DNA from: Nephrocerus scutellatus
Taxonomy: Eukaryota > Arthropoda > Insecta > Diptera > Pipunculidae
Direction: 5' to 3'
DNA length: 64,000 nt
NCBI GenBank assembly: GCA_947095585.1
Contig: OX352763.1
Span: 60,793,016 to 60,857,015 of the forward strand
The notes under the pieces are model-generated. The model did no database searches. It was not told the origin of the DNA and saw only the letters and a program-made list of their open reading frames with translations. Both the position numbers and the translations under genes were made by a program. Shown one piece after another: positions 22,841 through 34,845 of the stretch; position 1 is the first letter of the stretch; every line of letters begins with the position of its first letter.

Positions 22841-23919
22841 ATGGCTACCAACGAGGCGAGACGGACTTAGGCACCGAAACCACGCCCAACCGCATAGAAT
22901 TTACTGTTGGACAAAAGCGTGAACTTGAGGCGCGTGTTGCGGCGCGGGTTAAAGAAGCGATGGCCGAACTCATCGCCACCCAAAACCATTTTCAGTTACC
23001 ACTGAACCCGCCATCTGCTCGCTTATGCAATGCAAATACGAACACGTCCGCTACAAGTCCAAAGGATGATAAATTCACAGAATCGGTTACCAAGGCGGAC
23101 GCCTACATTGCACACGTGGCTGTCAAGTTGGCCCCACTTAATTTTCAAGATCCGCGCGTTTGGTTTCATATGGTCGAGTCACAGTTCGAATTGGCTGGTA
23201 TCATTAATGAAGCGACTAAATACAACCATGTCGTGAGCTCATTGAGCGATCGGGTATCAGGCGATTTGACGGATGCATTTCTTGGTCCTAGATGAACAAC
23301 GCCATATTCGGATTTAAAGAACGCAATCATATCCCGTTTTAGTGAGTCGAAAAATACACGAATTCACCGGTTATTACAGGGCTTCAAATTAGGTGACATG
23401 AAGCCGTCACAGCTACTACGCAAGCTCAAGTCACATGCCGGCACTGAAATACCCGACGATTTCATTAAAACGATTTGGTCCAAGCGACTTCCGCTACGAA
23501 TGCATGAGGTGTTGTCCCCAATGGCCAATGATGTGGATACCGATAGATTAGCAGAATTAGCCGATCGGGTAATGGAAACCAATATACAATCGCAGGCATT
23601 CGCCATTGATTCAAACCCTTCACGGACCACGGTTGCCCCTACATCAACAGAAGAGACGGTTTCGACACAACTAAACGAAATCTTCCGTCGCTTGGACGCT
23701 ATCGATCTTTCGTTTAACCGCAATCGCAGCGCCAACAGATATCGTTCCCCGAGCAACTCACGAGGGCCTACTCAGACCCCTGAACCAGAGATTCCACTCA
23801 ATGAATCGTCTAGTGCTAGCCCTCCACGCATTTGTTATTATCATCGCCGGTTCCGTGATAAGGCCCGTAATTGTAATCCAGCGTGCCCACAGTGGGCCGA
23901 ATTCAAATCAAAAAACTAA
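22841..23919 (+). pseudogene. Copy D gag
   Basis: It has the shared 4-nt deletion near the ATG and a private nonsense change (TGA 23293-23295) that splits the frame into 22960-23295 and 23398-23919. The finger is intact. Confidence 0.85.
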
Positions 23920-25286
23920 ATAGTCTGGCGCATTCGGCGACATGCTCCGGACCTTCATCGAATAGTCGCCTTAAAGTTTACGACATTTTAACGAACCGAC
24001 AATACCTAATAGACACGGGAGCAGACATTTCAGTGGTACCACCTTTGCCTAGCGATCGCTACAAACAGGATACCAATTTCACCCGCCAATGGTTCGTACA
24101 TCAAAACGTTCGGCAAACGTCTGACCAGCCTCGATCTCGGCCTAAGAAGGAAATTTACATGGACCTTCGTCATCGCTGACGTGACCATGCCTATAATAGG
24201 GTCAGATTTTCTAAACCACACTGGTCTATTGGTGGATATTCAGCACTACAGATTAATCGATCCATTGACTCAATTAAGTGCCATAGCATCCATCGTAAGT
24301 ATAGACGTTCCGATTCCGACTATTCGCGTTATTGATACCGAGACTATGAATCCTATTATGTTGCCATTATTGAACGAATTTAAGGATATTACGGTCAATA
24401 CGCAGATCAACTGGCCGATGCAGCATCCACCCACGCGGTCCACCCACGTTCGCCAAGCAACGACGTCTAAATACCGAGAAATTAGAAATTGCGAAGAAAG
24501 AATTCGCATTCATGATTGAACAGGGTATTTGTAGACGGTCGGAGAGTCCTTGGGCGAGCCTTTTACATCTTGTACAAAAGAAAAACGGCGATTATCGCGC
24601 ATTAAATAACATCACTGTACCGGATAGATATCCTATCCCTTACATGCATGATTTTACACATCAATTACATGGTGCCAAATATTTCTCAACACTCGACTTG
24701 GTTAGGGCCTATCATCAGATCCCCATTGACGAAGCTGACATTCCCAAAACGGCCATTTCCACTCCGTTCGGCCTGTTTGAGCTCGTTAGAATGACGTTTG
24801 GTCTTCGCAATGCCGGTAACATATTTCGGCGGTTCATGCACACCACGCTCCAAAGCCTGGACTTTTATTTCAGCTATTTGGATAATATTTAGGTGGCGTC
24901 CGCTTCGCTCGATGAGCATCTCGAGCATCTTCGTGTACTATTCACTCGTTTACAAAGTGCCGGACTCATAATTAACACGGACAAATGTTGTTTCGCTGAA
25001 ACCAAGCTCAAGTTTTTAAGCCACGAAGTATCTGCGGCAGGATTAAAACCGCTTCCTGAGCGCATCAACGATATAGCCAAGTACGCCTTGCCGACGACTG
25101 TTAAGCAACTCCGACGATTTCTCGGCATGCTTAACTTCTACCGCACATTTATTCCGCACGCAGCAGGAACACAGTCGATGTTGAGCGAATATTTATAAGG
25201 TAGCAAGAAAAACGACAATCGTGTAATCGAATGGTCGGACCAGGCACGTGATGCCTTCGATTTATCCAAGCGGCCTCGCATAGGCC
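23883..25286 (+). pseudogene. Copy D pol, protease-RT
   Basis: The protease site is present but the frame shifts at the 8-nt deletion (near 24083). RT lacks the same 18 nt as B and C and has Y-L-D-N-I-TAG (24890-24892), then a second frame to the shared TAA (25196). A small rearrangement near 25275 replaces the GGCAATTATGCG stretch of the other copies. Confidence 0.85.
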
Positions 25287-26888
25287 GTGATGTTAAGCCA
25301 TCCTTCGTCACTCGCGCAGCTCGCGATAATGGTCGACGCATCTGACACAGCTATGGGCACCGTAATTCAGCAGCAGAGTGGCGAACTCGTAAACAACAGC
25401 ATCATCTGGGAACCGTTACAATTTTTTTCGGTTAAGCTCACGCCGACGCAGCAACGTTATAGTGCTTATGACCGTAAATTGCTGGCCGCATATTCCGCCT
25501 TCACACGATTTCGGCATTTGGTGGAAGGTCGAAGATTTATGTTGTTTACCGATCACAAGCCTTTGACCTTTGCGTTTTTACAGAATTCAGCGAAAGCGTC
25601 CCCTCGACAATTCCGTTACTTGGATTTTATCGGGCAATTTACCACCGAAATCAGGCATATATCGGGCCGCGATAATGTAGTCGCTGACGCCTTATCTCGT
25701 GTCGAGACAATCGAGATGACGTCGTCCATCAATTATGACGCAATCGCTGAAGCTCAGCGCGCCGACGACGAATTCAATAAGTTACGTGAATCCGACTCGA
25801 GCCTTAAATTCGAAGATACACCGATAGCCATGGGATCCTCAGTTTCAATATCATGCGATGTGTCCGCTGGGAAGAAACGTCCGTTTGTTCCCGCTAGTTG
25901 TCGAAGGATGGTATTCAAAGCGATCCACAACCTCGCGCATCCCGGTGTTCAGGCGACAATTAAGGCAATCACAGACCAGTTCGTGTGGCGAGATCTCAAA
26001 AAAGACGTGAAAACAATGGTTCAGTGTTGTGTAGCGTGTCAACGTGCTAGCCGACACACAGTTAACCCACTGGGTAACTACGCACCAGTCATTGAACGTT
26101 TTTCGGAAATCCACTTGGATCTCGTCGGACCGCTTCCAATGTCAGAAGGTCAGCGTTATTGTGCCACACTCGTTGATCGCTATACCAGATGGATCGAAGT
26201 GATTCCGATCCCGGACATCAAGGCCGAAACATTCGCCGTCGCCATTTACGCGCAATGGATATCACGCTATGGAGTTCCTGAAATTGTAGTAACCGATCAG
26301 GGCTCACAATTTGAATCCGAGTTGTTCGCGGAGTTTTCAAAATTATTGGGATTCCAACACAGGCGTACCACGGCGTACAATCCTAAAAGTAATGGGTTTA
26401 TAGAGCGACTTCATCGCACTTTGAAAGCGGCCATAATGTGCTACGAGCACACAAGCTGGACGATGGTTTTGCCGTCCATTTTGCTTGGGCTTCGCACTAC
26501 ATATCGCGAGGATTTTAAGACGACATCAGCGGAGTTGGTTTTTGGGGAGCAGATCCGGCTGCCCAGCCAACTATTAACTGACAACAAGGCGTCTTTGCCC
26601 CAATGCGAGTTCGTGAAAGAATTGCGCAGGCATTTCGAAACTATTCGGCCATCTCCACCTTCACGTCACTGCGCTGAGAAGATTTTCGTTTCAAAGGAAC
26701 TCAACACATGTTCCCACGTTTTCATTAGATCAGACTTCGTTAGAAAATCGCTCCAGCCGCCATATAAGGGTCCTTTTCAGGTCATTACAAGGAACGAAAA
26801 AGCTTTCGCACCACTAGTCAAGGGTAAACAATGCAACGTGTCGATAGACCGACTCAAACAGTCCAACGCCAGACGAAGGGACTCGTAG
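25287..26888 (+). pseudogene. Copy D RNase H-integrase (533-codon frame)
   Basis: The longest open pol frame in the array, covering RNase H and an uninterrupted integrase. RNase H keeps V-D-A-S and T-D-H-K-P, but its glutamate is Lys (Y-D-R-K-L; Glu in B, C and G), so it is probably inactive. The integrase shows the H-x3-H (H-N-L-A-H-P-G-V-Q) and C-C-V-A-C zinc-binding residues, then D, D and E as in copy A. There is no insertion and no inverted repeat here, so this copy defines the pre-insertion target. The C-terminal region is cut by a deletion of about 105 nt near 26860. Confidence 0.85.
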
Positions 26889-27030
26889 GGTCCACTTCGG
26901 TTCTAACCCCGCTTCAATCGTTCAAGCATCTGAATCGGCTGGCGGTCTGCCGGCACCAACGACCACTAGAGTCGGGCGGCACTAAACTGCCTTCTCGTTT
27001 CGCAACATCGTGAATCTAGTGATTCACTAG
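26889..27030 (+). pseudogene. Copy D pol C-terminal tail
   Basis: The out-of-frame end of pol after the deletion. It keeps the GGTCTGCCGGCACCAACG stretch present in E and F but absent from A-C. It ends at the palindrome before LTR 4. Confidence 0.6.
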
Positions 27031-27520
27031 TGTGTGGCGTTCATACCGACAGCGACGTTTTATTTATCCATAAGTTGAATTTCCACTCGTGTAAACACAG
27101 TGTAAAGAAGTTGAATTGAGTTGAATTTCCACTCGTGTAAACAAGTGTAAGAAAGAAACAAAAGAGTAGAAGAAAAAACCGTTTTTGCAACAGACGAATT
27201 CAGTCGATCAGATACTACCTTTCCAGTCGTTTTCGTTTTTTGTTGATTAAATGTAGTCTTTGTTTAAGAAAATTATATTTGCTTTTTCGTTATAAACTAA
27301 ATATAAAGTTGTTCAAGAATAATAAAAACGACGACCAAATATTGATAGCGTGTTTAATTGTCTTCTATTGGATCCTTAATGAAGCGCGGAATCGCAGAAC
27401 AACTGACGTGTAATATAACGCAGTTGTATTGTGATCGCCGGTGGTCAATAATAATTGAGCCACAATAATTATCATAGTTCATCCAGGAACCTGGCCTATT
27501 TACGACCATGGAGGATTACA
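27031..27520 (+). repeat. LTR 4, between copies D and E (490 bp)
   Basis: Full-length form with the internal segment missing from LTRs 1-3. It includes a GAGTTGAATTTCCACTCG near-duplication (around 27072 and 27119) that LTR 5 lacks. It ends ATTACA rather than CTACA, like LTRs 5 and 6. Confidence 0.8.
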
Positions 27521-27523
27521 TAT

Positions 27524-27541
27524 TGGTGACCCCGACGTGAT
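27524..27541 (+). other. Primer-binding site, tRNA-Trp (copy E)
   Basis: The 18-base match is intact. Just downstream, about 12 nt present in the other copies are missing. Confidence 0.85.
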
Positions 27542-28303
27542 CCGTGCAAAAATCTGTACACTACACGCTGGAAATATAAAAATCGATCGACAACGCGGTT
27601 TAACATAACCAACCACCTTATTAAATTTTAATCAGGAGCCATCGAGCATTTTGGAGCTCAAAATTTTAATCAGGAGCCATCGAGCATTTCTGAGCTAAAA
27701 ATAAAAATAAAAATATAGATATTTTGCGAAAAATTCAGCTGCCGGATTAACTGCCCTAGGGCCATCCAGAAGAATTTTTTTCCAATATTTGGGGCGCTAC
27801 AACACCAAATCAACGGGTATTCAACAACATTATTCAACATCGATTGCCATTAGGTACTGCGACGTCATCCACGCATTTGAAGAATCATCAAGCTGTATCA
27901 GTAAATTGGTAAGCTACTCATTGTTCTTTTTACACGTATATTGTAAACTCGCGTGGAGGTTCCGCTCAATTCAACTCTGGTAACCATCCTGTTTAATTTT
28001 TTTGTTTTTTTATATACACCGTGAAATTATTTTTGTGTGTATAACTTAATATACCGCAGTTCTCCTCATTTTCTTTTACTTTTTGCGTATCATTTACTTC
28101 CGCTCCGCGTTTGACCATTGTATTCTGTTCTTACGTGTGTCGAGCGGTATGAACGCTCCAACATACTATCCTAAAAAGTAGGGGAAACATTTTTTTTTGC
28201 TTTTGCGGCGAGACTAATCGTGTGTTGTTGCTGCCGACTACCGCTGGTCCTTTTAGTGTGTGTGAATAATTTTTCGGGTGATTAATTTAAACAAGTTCAT
28301 ATT
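27542..28303 (+). other. Untranslated leader of copy E
   Basis: Non-coding. It has a private duplication of TTTTAATCAGGAGCCATC (near 27625 and 27665) followed by an AAAATA run, and the 73-bp unit is single. Confidence 0.65.
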
Positions 28304-29382
28304 ATGGCTACCAACGAGGCGAGACGGACTTAGGCACCGAAACCACGCCCAACCGCATTGAATTTACTGTTGGACAAAAGCGTGAACTTGAGGCGCGTGT
28401 TGCGGCCCGGGTTAAAGAAGCGATGGCCGAACTCATCGCCACCCAAAACCATTTTCAGTTACCACTGAACCCGCCATCTGCTCGCTTATTCAATGCAAAT
28501 ACGAACACGTCCGCTACAAGTCCAAAGGATGATAAATTCACAGAATCGGTTACCAAGGCGGGCGCCTACATTGCACACGTGGCTGTCAAGTTGGCCCCAC
28601 TTAATTCTCAAGATCCGCGCGTTTGGTTTCATATGGTCGAGTCACAGTTCGAATTGGCTGGTATCATTAATGAAGCGACTAAATACAACCATGTCGTGAG
28701 CTCATTGAGCGATCGGGTATCAGGCGATTTGACCGATGAATTTCTTGGTCCTAGATCATCAACGCCATATTCGGATTTAAAGAACGCAATCATATCCCGT
28801 TTTAGTGAGTCGAAAAATACACGAATTCACCGGTTATTACAGGGCTTCGAATTAGGTGACATGAAGCCGTCACAGCTACTACGCAAGCTCAAGTCACATG
28901 CCGGCACTGAAATACCCAACGATTTCATTAAAACGATTTGGTCCAAGCGACTTCCGCTACGAATGCATGAGGTGTTGTCCCCAATGGCCAATGATGTGGA
29001 TACCGATAGATTAGCAGAATAAGCCGATCGGGTAATGGAAACCAATATACAATCGCAGGCATTCGCCATTGATTCAAACCCTTCACGGACCACGGTTGCC
29101 CCTACATCAACCGAAGAGACGGTTTCGACACAACTAAACGAAATCTTCCGTCGCTTGGACGCTATCGATCTTTCGTTTAACCGCAATCGCAGCGCCAACA
29201 GATATCGTTCCCCGAGCAACTCACGAGGGCCTACTCAGACCCCTGAACAAGAGAGTCCACTCAATGCATCGTCTAGTGCTAGCGCTCCACGCATTTGTTA
29301 TTATCATCGCCGGTTCCGTGATAAGGCCCGTAATTGTAATCCAGCGTGCCCACAGTGGGCCGAATTTAAATCAAAAAACTAA
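28304..29382 (+). pseudogene. Copy E gag
   Basis: It has the shared 4-nt deletion near the ATG. The frame from 28423 ends at TAA (29020-29022, a Leu codon elsewhere). The remainder with the finger is open from 29035. The same TAA is in copy F, so E and F descend from one defective parent. Confidence 0.85.
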
Positions 29383-30476
29383 ATAGTCTGGCGCAATCGG
29401 CGACATGCTCCGGACCTTCATCGAATAGTCGCCTTAAAGTTTACGACATTTTAACGAACCGACAATACCTAGTCGACACGGGAGCAGACATTTCAGTGGT
29501 ACCACCTTTGCCTAGCAATCGCTACAAACAGGATACCAATTTCACCCGCCAATGGTTCCGATTCCGACTATTCGCGTTATTGATACCGAGACTATGAATC
29601 CTATTATGTTGCCATTATTGAACGAATTTAAGGATATTACGGTCGATACGCAGATCAACCGGCCGATACAGCATCGCGTTACGCACCATATTATAACACG
29701 CGGTCCACCCACGTTCGCCAAGCAACGACGTCTAAATACCGAGAAATAAGAAATTGCGAAGAAAGATTTCGCATTCATGATTGAACAGGGTATTTGTAGA
29801 CGGTCGGACAGTCCTTGGGCGAGCCCTTTACATCTTGTACAAAAGAAAAACGGCGATTGGCGACCATGCGGCGATTATCGCGCATTAAATAACATCACGG
29901 TACCGGATAGATATCCTATCCCTTACATGCATGATTTTACACATCAATTACATGGTGCCAAATATTTCTCAACACTCGACTTGGTTAGGGCCTATCATCA
30001 GATCCCCATTGACGAAACTGACATTTCCAAAACGGCCATTTCTAATCCGTTCGGTTTGAGTTCGTTAGAATGACGTTTGGTCTTCGCAATGCCGGTAACA
30101 TATTTCGGAGGTTCATGCACACCACGCTCTAAAGCCTGGACTTTTGTTTCAGCTATTTGGATAATATTTAGGTGGCGTCCGCTTCGTTCGATGAGCATCT
30201 CGAGCATCTTCGTGTACTATTCACTCGTTTAAAAAGTGCCGGACTTATAATTAACACGGACAAATGTTGTTTCGCTGAAACCAAGCTCAAGTTTTTAAGC
30301 CACGAAGTATCTGCGGCAGGATTAAAACCGCTTCCTGAGCGCATCAACGATATAGCCAAGTACGCCTTGCCGACGACTGTTAAGCAACTCCGACGATTTC
30401 TCGGCATGCTTAACTTCTACCGCACATTTATTCCGCACGCAGCAGGAACACAGTCGATGTTGAGCGAATATTTATA
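29383..30476 (+). pseudogene. Copy E pol, protease remnant and RT
   Basis: The protease active site is present (near 29470), but most of the rest of the domain is removed by a deletion near 29555, also found in F. RT (29777 on) keeps the 18 nt missing in B-D. It has a private small deletion (near 30055), a stop near 30128, the shared Asn and TAG (30169-30171), and ends at the shared TAA. A large deletion then removes RNase H and integrase. Confidence 0.85.
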
Positions 30477-30771
30477 ATAGTCAAGGGTAAACAATGTGTC
30501 GATAGACCGACTCAAACCGTGCTTCGTCGAACATGAAGGTGAAATTTTAAGTCCATCAACGGTCCATCAAATGCCCGAATCAAGCTCAACACCTCAATCG
30601 TTCACATCATTAACCAGTCCAACAACAGATGAAGGGACTCGTAGGGTCCACTTCGGTTCTAACCCCGCTTCAATCGTTCAAGCATCTGAATCGGCCGGCG
30701 GTCTGCCGGCACCAACGACCACTAGAGTCGGGCGACAAACTAAACTGCCCTCTCGTTTCGCAACATCGTGA
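30477..30771 (+). pseudogene. Copy E pol C-terminal tail
   Basis: The extreme C-terminus of pol joined directly to the RT fragment by the deletion. It has an acidic/Ser-Thr-rich region and a short basic end (R-V-G-R-Q-T-K-L-P-S-R-F), in frame to its natural stop, unlike A-C. Confidence 0.7.
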
Positions 30772-30788
30772 ATCTAGTGATTCACTAG

Positions 30789-31220
30789 TGTGTGGCGTTC
30801 ACACCGACAGCGACGTTTTATTTATCCAAGAGTTGAATTTCCACTCGTAAGAAAGAAACAAAAGAGTAGAAGAAAAAACCGTTTGTGCAACAGACGGTTT
30901 CAGTCGATCAGATACTACCTTTCCAGTCGCTTTCGTTTTTTGTTGATTAAAAGTAGTCTTTGTTTAAGAACATTATATTTGCTTTTTCGTTATAAACTAA
31001 ATATAAAGTTGTTCAAGAATAATAAAAACCACGACTAAATATTGATAGCGTGTTTAATTGTCTTCTATTGGATCCTCAATGAAGCGCGGAATCGCAGAAC
31101 AACTGACGTGTAATATAACGCAGTTGTATTGTGATCGCCGGTGGTCAATAATAATTGAGCCACAATAATTATCATAGTTCATCCAGGAACCTGGCCTATT
31201 TACGACCATCGAGGATTACA
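30789..31220 (+). repeat. LTR 5, between copies E and F (432 bp)
   Basis: Long form, ending ATTACA. It lacks the short internal duplication of LTR 4 (GTGTAAACACAG segment). Best reference for the array's LTR, together with LTR 6. Confidence 0.8.
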
Positions 31221-31223
31221 TAT

Positions 31224-31241
31224 TGGTGACCCCGACGTGAT
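31224..31241 (+). other. Primer-binding site, tRNA-Trp (copy F)
   Basis: The 18-base tRNA-Trp complement, intact. Confidence 0.85.
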
Positions 31242-31960
31242 CCGTGCAAAAATCTGTACCGATTACAAATACACGCTGGAAATATAAAAATCGATCGACC
31301 ACGCGGTTTAACATAACCAACCACCTTATTAAATTTTAATCAGGAGCCATCGAGCATTTTGGAGCTCAAAATTATATATTTTGCGAAAAATTCAGCTGCC
31401 GGATTAACTGCCCTAGGGCCATCCAGAAGAATTTTTTTCCAATATTTGGGGCGCTACAACACCAAATCAACGGGTATTCAACAACATTATTCAACATCGA
31501 TTGCCATTAGGTACTGCGACGTCATCCACGCATTTGAAGAATCATCAAGCTGTATCAGTAAATTGGTAAGCTACTCATTGTTCTTTTTACACGTATATTG
31601 TAAACTCGCGTGGAGGTTCCGCTCAATTCAACTCTGGTAACCATCTTGTTTAATTTTTTTGTTTTTTTATATACACCGTGAAATTATTTTTGTGTGTATA
31701 ACTTAATATACCGCAGTTCTCCTCATTTTCTTTTACTTTTTGCGTATCATTTACTTCCGCTCCGCGTTTGACCATTGTATTCTGTTCTTACGTGTGTCGA
31801 GCGGTGTGAACGCTCCAACATACTATCCTAAAAAGTAGGGGAAAAATTTTTTTTTGCTTTTGCGGCGAGACTAATCGTGTGTTGTTGCTGCCGACGGCCG
31901 CTGGTCCTTTTAGTGTGTGTGAATAATTTTTCGGGTGATTAATTTAAACAAGTTCATATT
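31242..31960 (+). other. Untranslated leader of copy F
   Basis: Non-coding leader. The 73-bp unit is single and there is no private duplication. Confidence 0.65.
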
Positions 31961-33039
31961 ATGGCTACCAACGAGGCGAGACGGACTTAGGCACCGAAAC
32001 CACGCCCAACCGCATTGAATTTACTGTTGGACAAAAGCGTGAACTTGAGGCGCGTGTTGCGGCGCGGGTTAAAGAAGCGATGGCCGAACTCATCGCCACC
32101 CAAAACCATTTTCAGTTACCACTGAACCCGCCATCTGCTCGCTTATTCAATGCAAATACGAACACGTCCGCTACAAGTCCAAAGGATGATAAATTCACAG
32201 AATCGGTTACCAAGGCGGGCGCCTACATTGCACACGTGGCTGTCAAGTTGGCCCCACTTAATTCTCAAGATCCGCGCGTTTGGTTTCATATGGTCGAGTC
32301 ACAGTTCGAATTGGCTGGTATCATTAATGAAGCGACTAAATACAACCATGTCGTGAGCTCATTGAGCGATCGGGTATCAGGCGATTTGACCGATGCATTT
32401 CTTGGTCCTAGATCATCAACGCCATATTCGGATTTAAAGAACGCAATCATATCCCGTTTTAGTGAGTCGAAAAATACACGAATTCACCGGTTATTACAGG
32501 GCTTCGAATTAGGTGACATGAAGCCGTCACAGCTACTACGCAAGCTCAAGTCACATGCCGGCACTGAAATACCCAACGATTTCATTAAAACGATTTGGTC
32601 CAAGCGACTTCCGCTACGAATGCATGAGGTGTTGTCCCCAATGGCCGATGATGTGGATACCGATAGATTAGCAGAATAAGCCGATCGGGTAATGGAAACC
32701 ACTATACAATCGCAGGCATTCGCCATTGATTCAAACCCTTCACGGACCACGGTTGCCCCTACATCAACCGAAGAGACGGTTTCGACACAACTAAACGAAA
32801 TCTTCCGTCGCTTGGACGCTATCGATCTTTCGTTTAACCGCAATCGCAGCGCCAACAGATATCGTTCCCCGAGCAACTCACGAGGGCCTACTCAGACCCC
32901 TGAACCAGAGAGTCCACTCAATGCATCGTCTAGTGCTAGCGCTCCACGCATTTGTTATTATCATCGCCGGTTCCGTGATAAGGCCCGTAATTGTAATCCA
33001 GCGTGCCCACAGTGGGCCGAATTTAAATCAAAAAACTAA
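31961..33039 (+). pseudogene. Copy F gag
   Basis: It has the shared 4-nt deletion and the TAA shared with E (32677-32679). Differences from E are single bases (for example Asp for Asn in the P-M-A-D-D-V motif, as in G). Confidence 0.85.
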
Positions 33040-34137
33040 ATAGTCTGGCGCAATCGGCGACATGCTCCGGACCTTCATCGAATAGTCGCCTTAAATTTTA
33101 CGACATTTTAATGAACCGACAATACGTAGTCGACACGGGAGCAGACATTTCAGTGGTACCACCTTTGCCTAGCGATCGCTACAAACAGGATACCAATTTC
33201 ACCCGCCAATGGTTCCGATTCCGACTATTCCCGTTATTGATACCGGGACTATGAATCCTATTATGTTGCCATTATTGAACGAATTTAAGGATATTACGGT
33301 CGAAACGCAGATCAACCGGCCGATGCAGCATCGCGTTACGCACCATATTATAACACGCGGTCCACCCACGTTCGCCAAGCAACGACGTCTAAATACCGAG
33401 AAATAAGAAATTGCGAAGAAAGATTTCGCATTCATGATTGAACAGGGTATTTGTAGACGGTCGGACAGTCCTTGGGCGAGCCCTTTACATCTTGTACAAA
33501 AGAAAAACGGCGATTGGCGACCATGCGGCGATTATCGCGCATTAAATAACATCACGGTACCGGATAGATATCCTATCCCTTACATGCATGATTTTACACA
33601 TCAATTACATGGTGCCAAATATTTCTCAACACTCGACTTGGTTAGGGCCTATCATCAGATCCTCATTGACGAAACTGACATTTCCAAAACGGCCATTTCT
33701 AATCCGTTCGGCCTGTTTGAGTTCGTTAGAATGACGTTTGGTCTTCGCAATGCCGGTAACATATTTCGGAGGTTCATGCACACCACGCTCTAAAGCCTGG
33801 ACTTTTGTTTCAGCTATTTGGATAATATTTAGGTGGCGTCCGCTTCGCTCGATGAGCATCTCGAGCATCTTCGTGTACTATTCACTCGTTTAAAAAGTGC
33901 CGGACTCATAATTAACACGAACAAATGTTGTTTCGCTGAAACCAAGCTCAAGTTTTTAAGCCACGAAGTATCTGCGGCAGGATTAAAACCGCTTCCTGAG
34001 CGCACCAACGATATAGCCAAGTACGCCTTGCCGACGACTGTTAAGCAACTCCGACGATTTCTCGGCATGCTTAACTTCTACCGTACATTTATTCCGCACG
34101 CAGCAGGAACACAGTCGATGTTGAGCGAATATTTATA
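33040..34137 (+). pseudogene. Copy F pol, protease remnant and RT
   Basis: It has the same protease deletion as E. RT is open from 33434 to a stop at 33791 (TAA, also in E and G), then the shared Asn and TAG (33830-33832), then a frame to the shared TAA. The junction of the RNase H-integrase deletion (near 34135) is the same as in E. Confidence 0.85.
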
Positions 34138-34432
34138 ATAGTCAAGGGTAAACAATGTGTCGATAGACCGACTCAAACCGTGCTTCGTCGAACATGAAGG
34201 TGAAATTTTAAGTCCATCAACGGTCCATCAAATGCCCGAATCAAGCTCAACACCTCAATCGTTCACATCATTAACCAGTCCAACGCCAGACGAAGGGACT
34301 CGTAGGGTCCACTTCGGTTCTAACCCCGCTTCAATCGTTCAAGCATCTGAATCGGCCGGCGGTCTGCCGGCACCAACGACCACTAGAGTCGGGCGACAAA
34401 CTAAACTGCCCTCTCGTTTCGCAACATCGTGA
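34138..34432 (+). pseudogene. Copy F pol C-terminal tail
   Basis: In-frame C-terminal tail as in E, differing at a few bases. It ends before the palindrome and LTR 6. Confidence 0.7.
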
Positions 34433-34449
34433 ATCTAGTGATTCACTAG

Positions 34450-34507
34450 TGTGTGGCGTTCACACCGACAGCGACGTTTTATTTATCCAAGAGTTGAATT
34501 TCCACTC
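34450..34507 (+). repeat. LTR 6, left part (interrupted)
   Basis: The first 58 bp of the LTR between F and G. It is broken by a later LTR-element insertion and resumes at 39602. CACTC at 34503-34507 is the left target duplication. Confidence 0.85.
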
Positions 34508-34695
34508 TGTTGTGGTAGATACCACTGAACACACACTGTACAATATCAGTGTGTTAGACACATAGGGTTTGACGTTCAAGCATTGTAGAATGGTACTCGT
34601 TATGAAAAGCATGGTAATCCGTATCTCAGTGAATAAATAAATATAATACTTAAAAACATTCTAATTGTTTTATATATATATCTCATAACAAAACA
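34508..34695 (+). repeat. 5' LTR of the inserted element
   Basis: 188 bp. It differs from the 3' LTR at two positions that I can see (near 34592 and in the TA repeat near 34683). An AATAAATAAATA stretch near 34634 could be the polyadenylation signal. Confidence 0.85.
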
Positions 34696-34713
34696 TGGTG
34701 TCAGATGTGGGAT
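34696..34713 (+). other. Primer-binding site of the inserted element
   Basis: TGGTGTCAGATGTGGGAT directly abuts the 5' LTR and begins with the TGG expected opposite a tRNA CCA end. I did not identify the tRNA with confidence. The bases 34714-34845 form a short non-coding leader. Confidence 0.6.
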
Positions 34714-34845
34714 CGATTGAATAAATATTTTCATCGAAAATACTATTTGAGTAAATTTTGTGAACGTAACGTGGTTTATCGTGTTTAACCTCAAAAGTGT
34801 AGGGTACATTCAGTTTATATAACATAAAATCATCATAAAATCATA

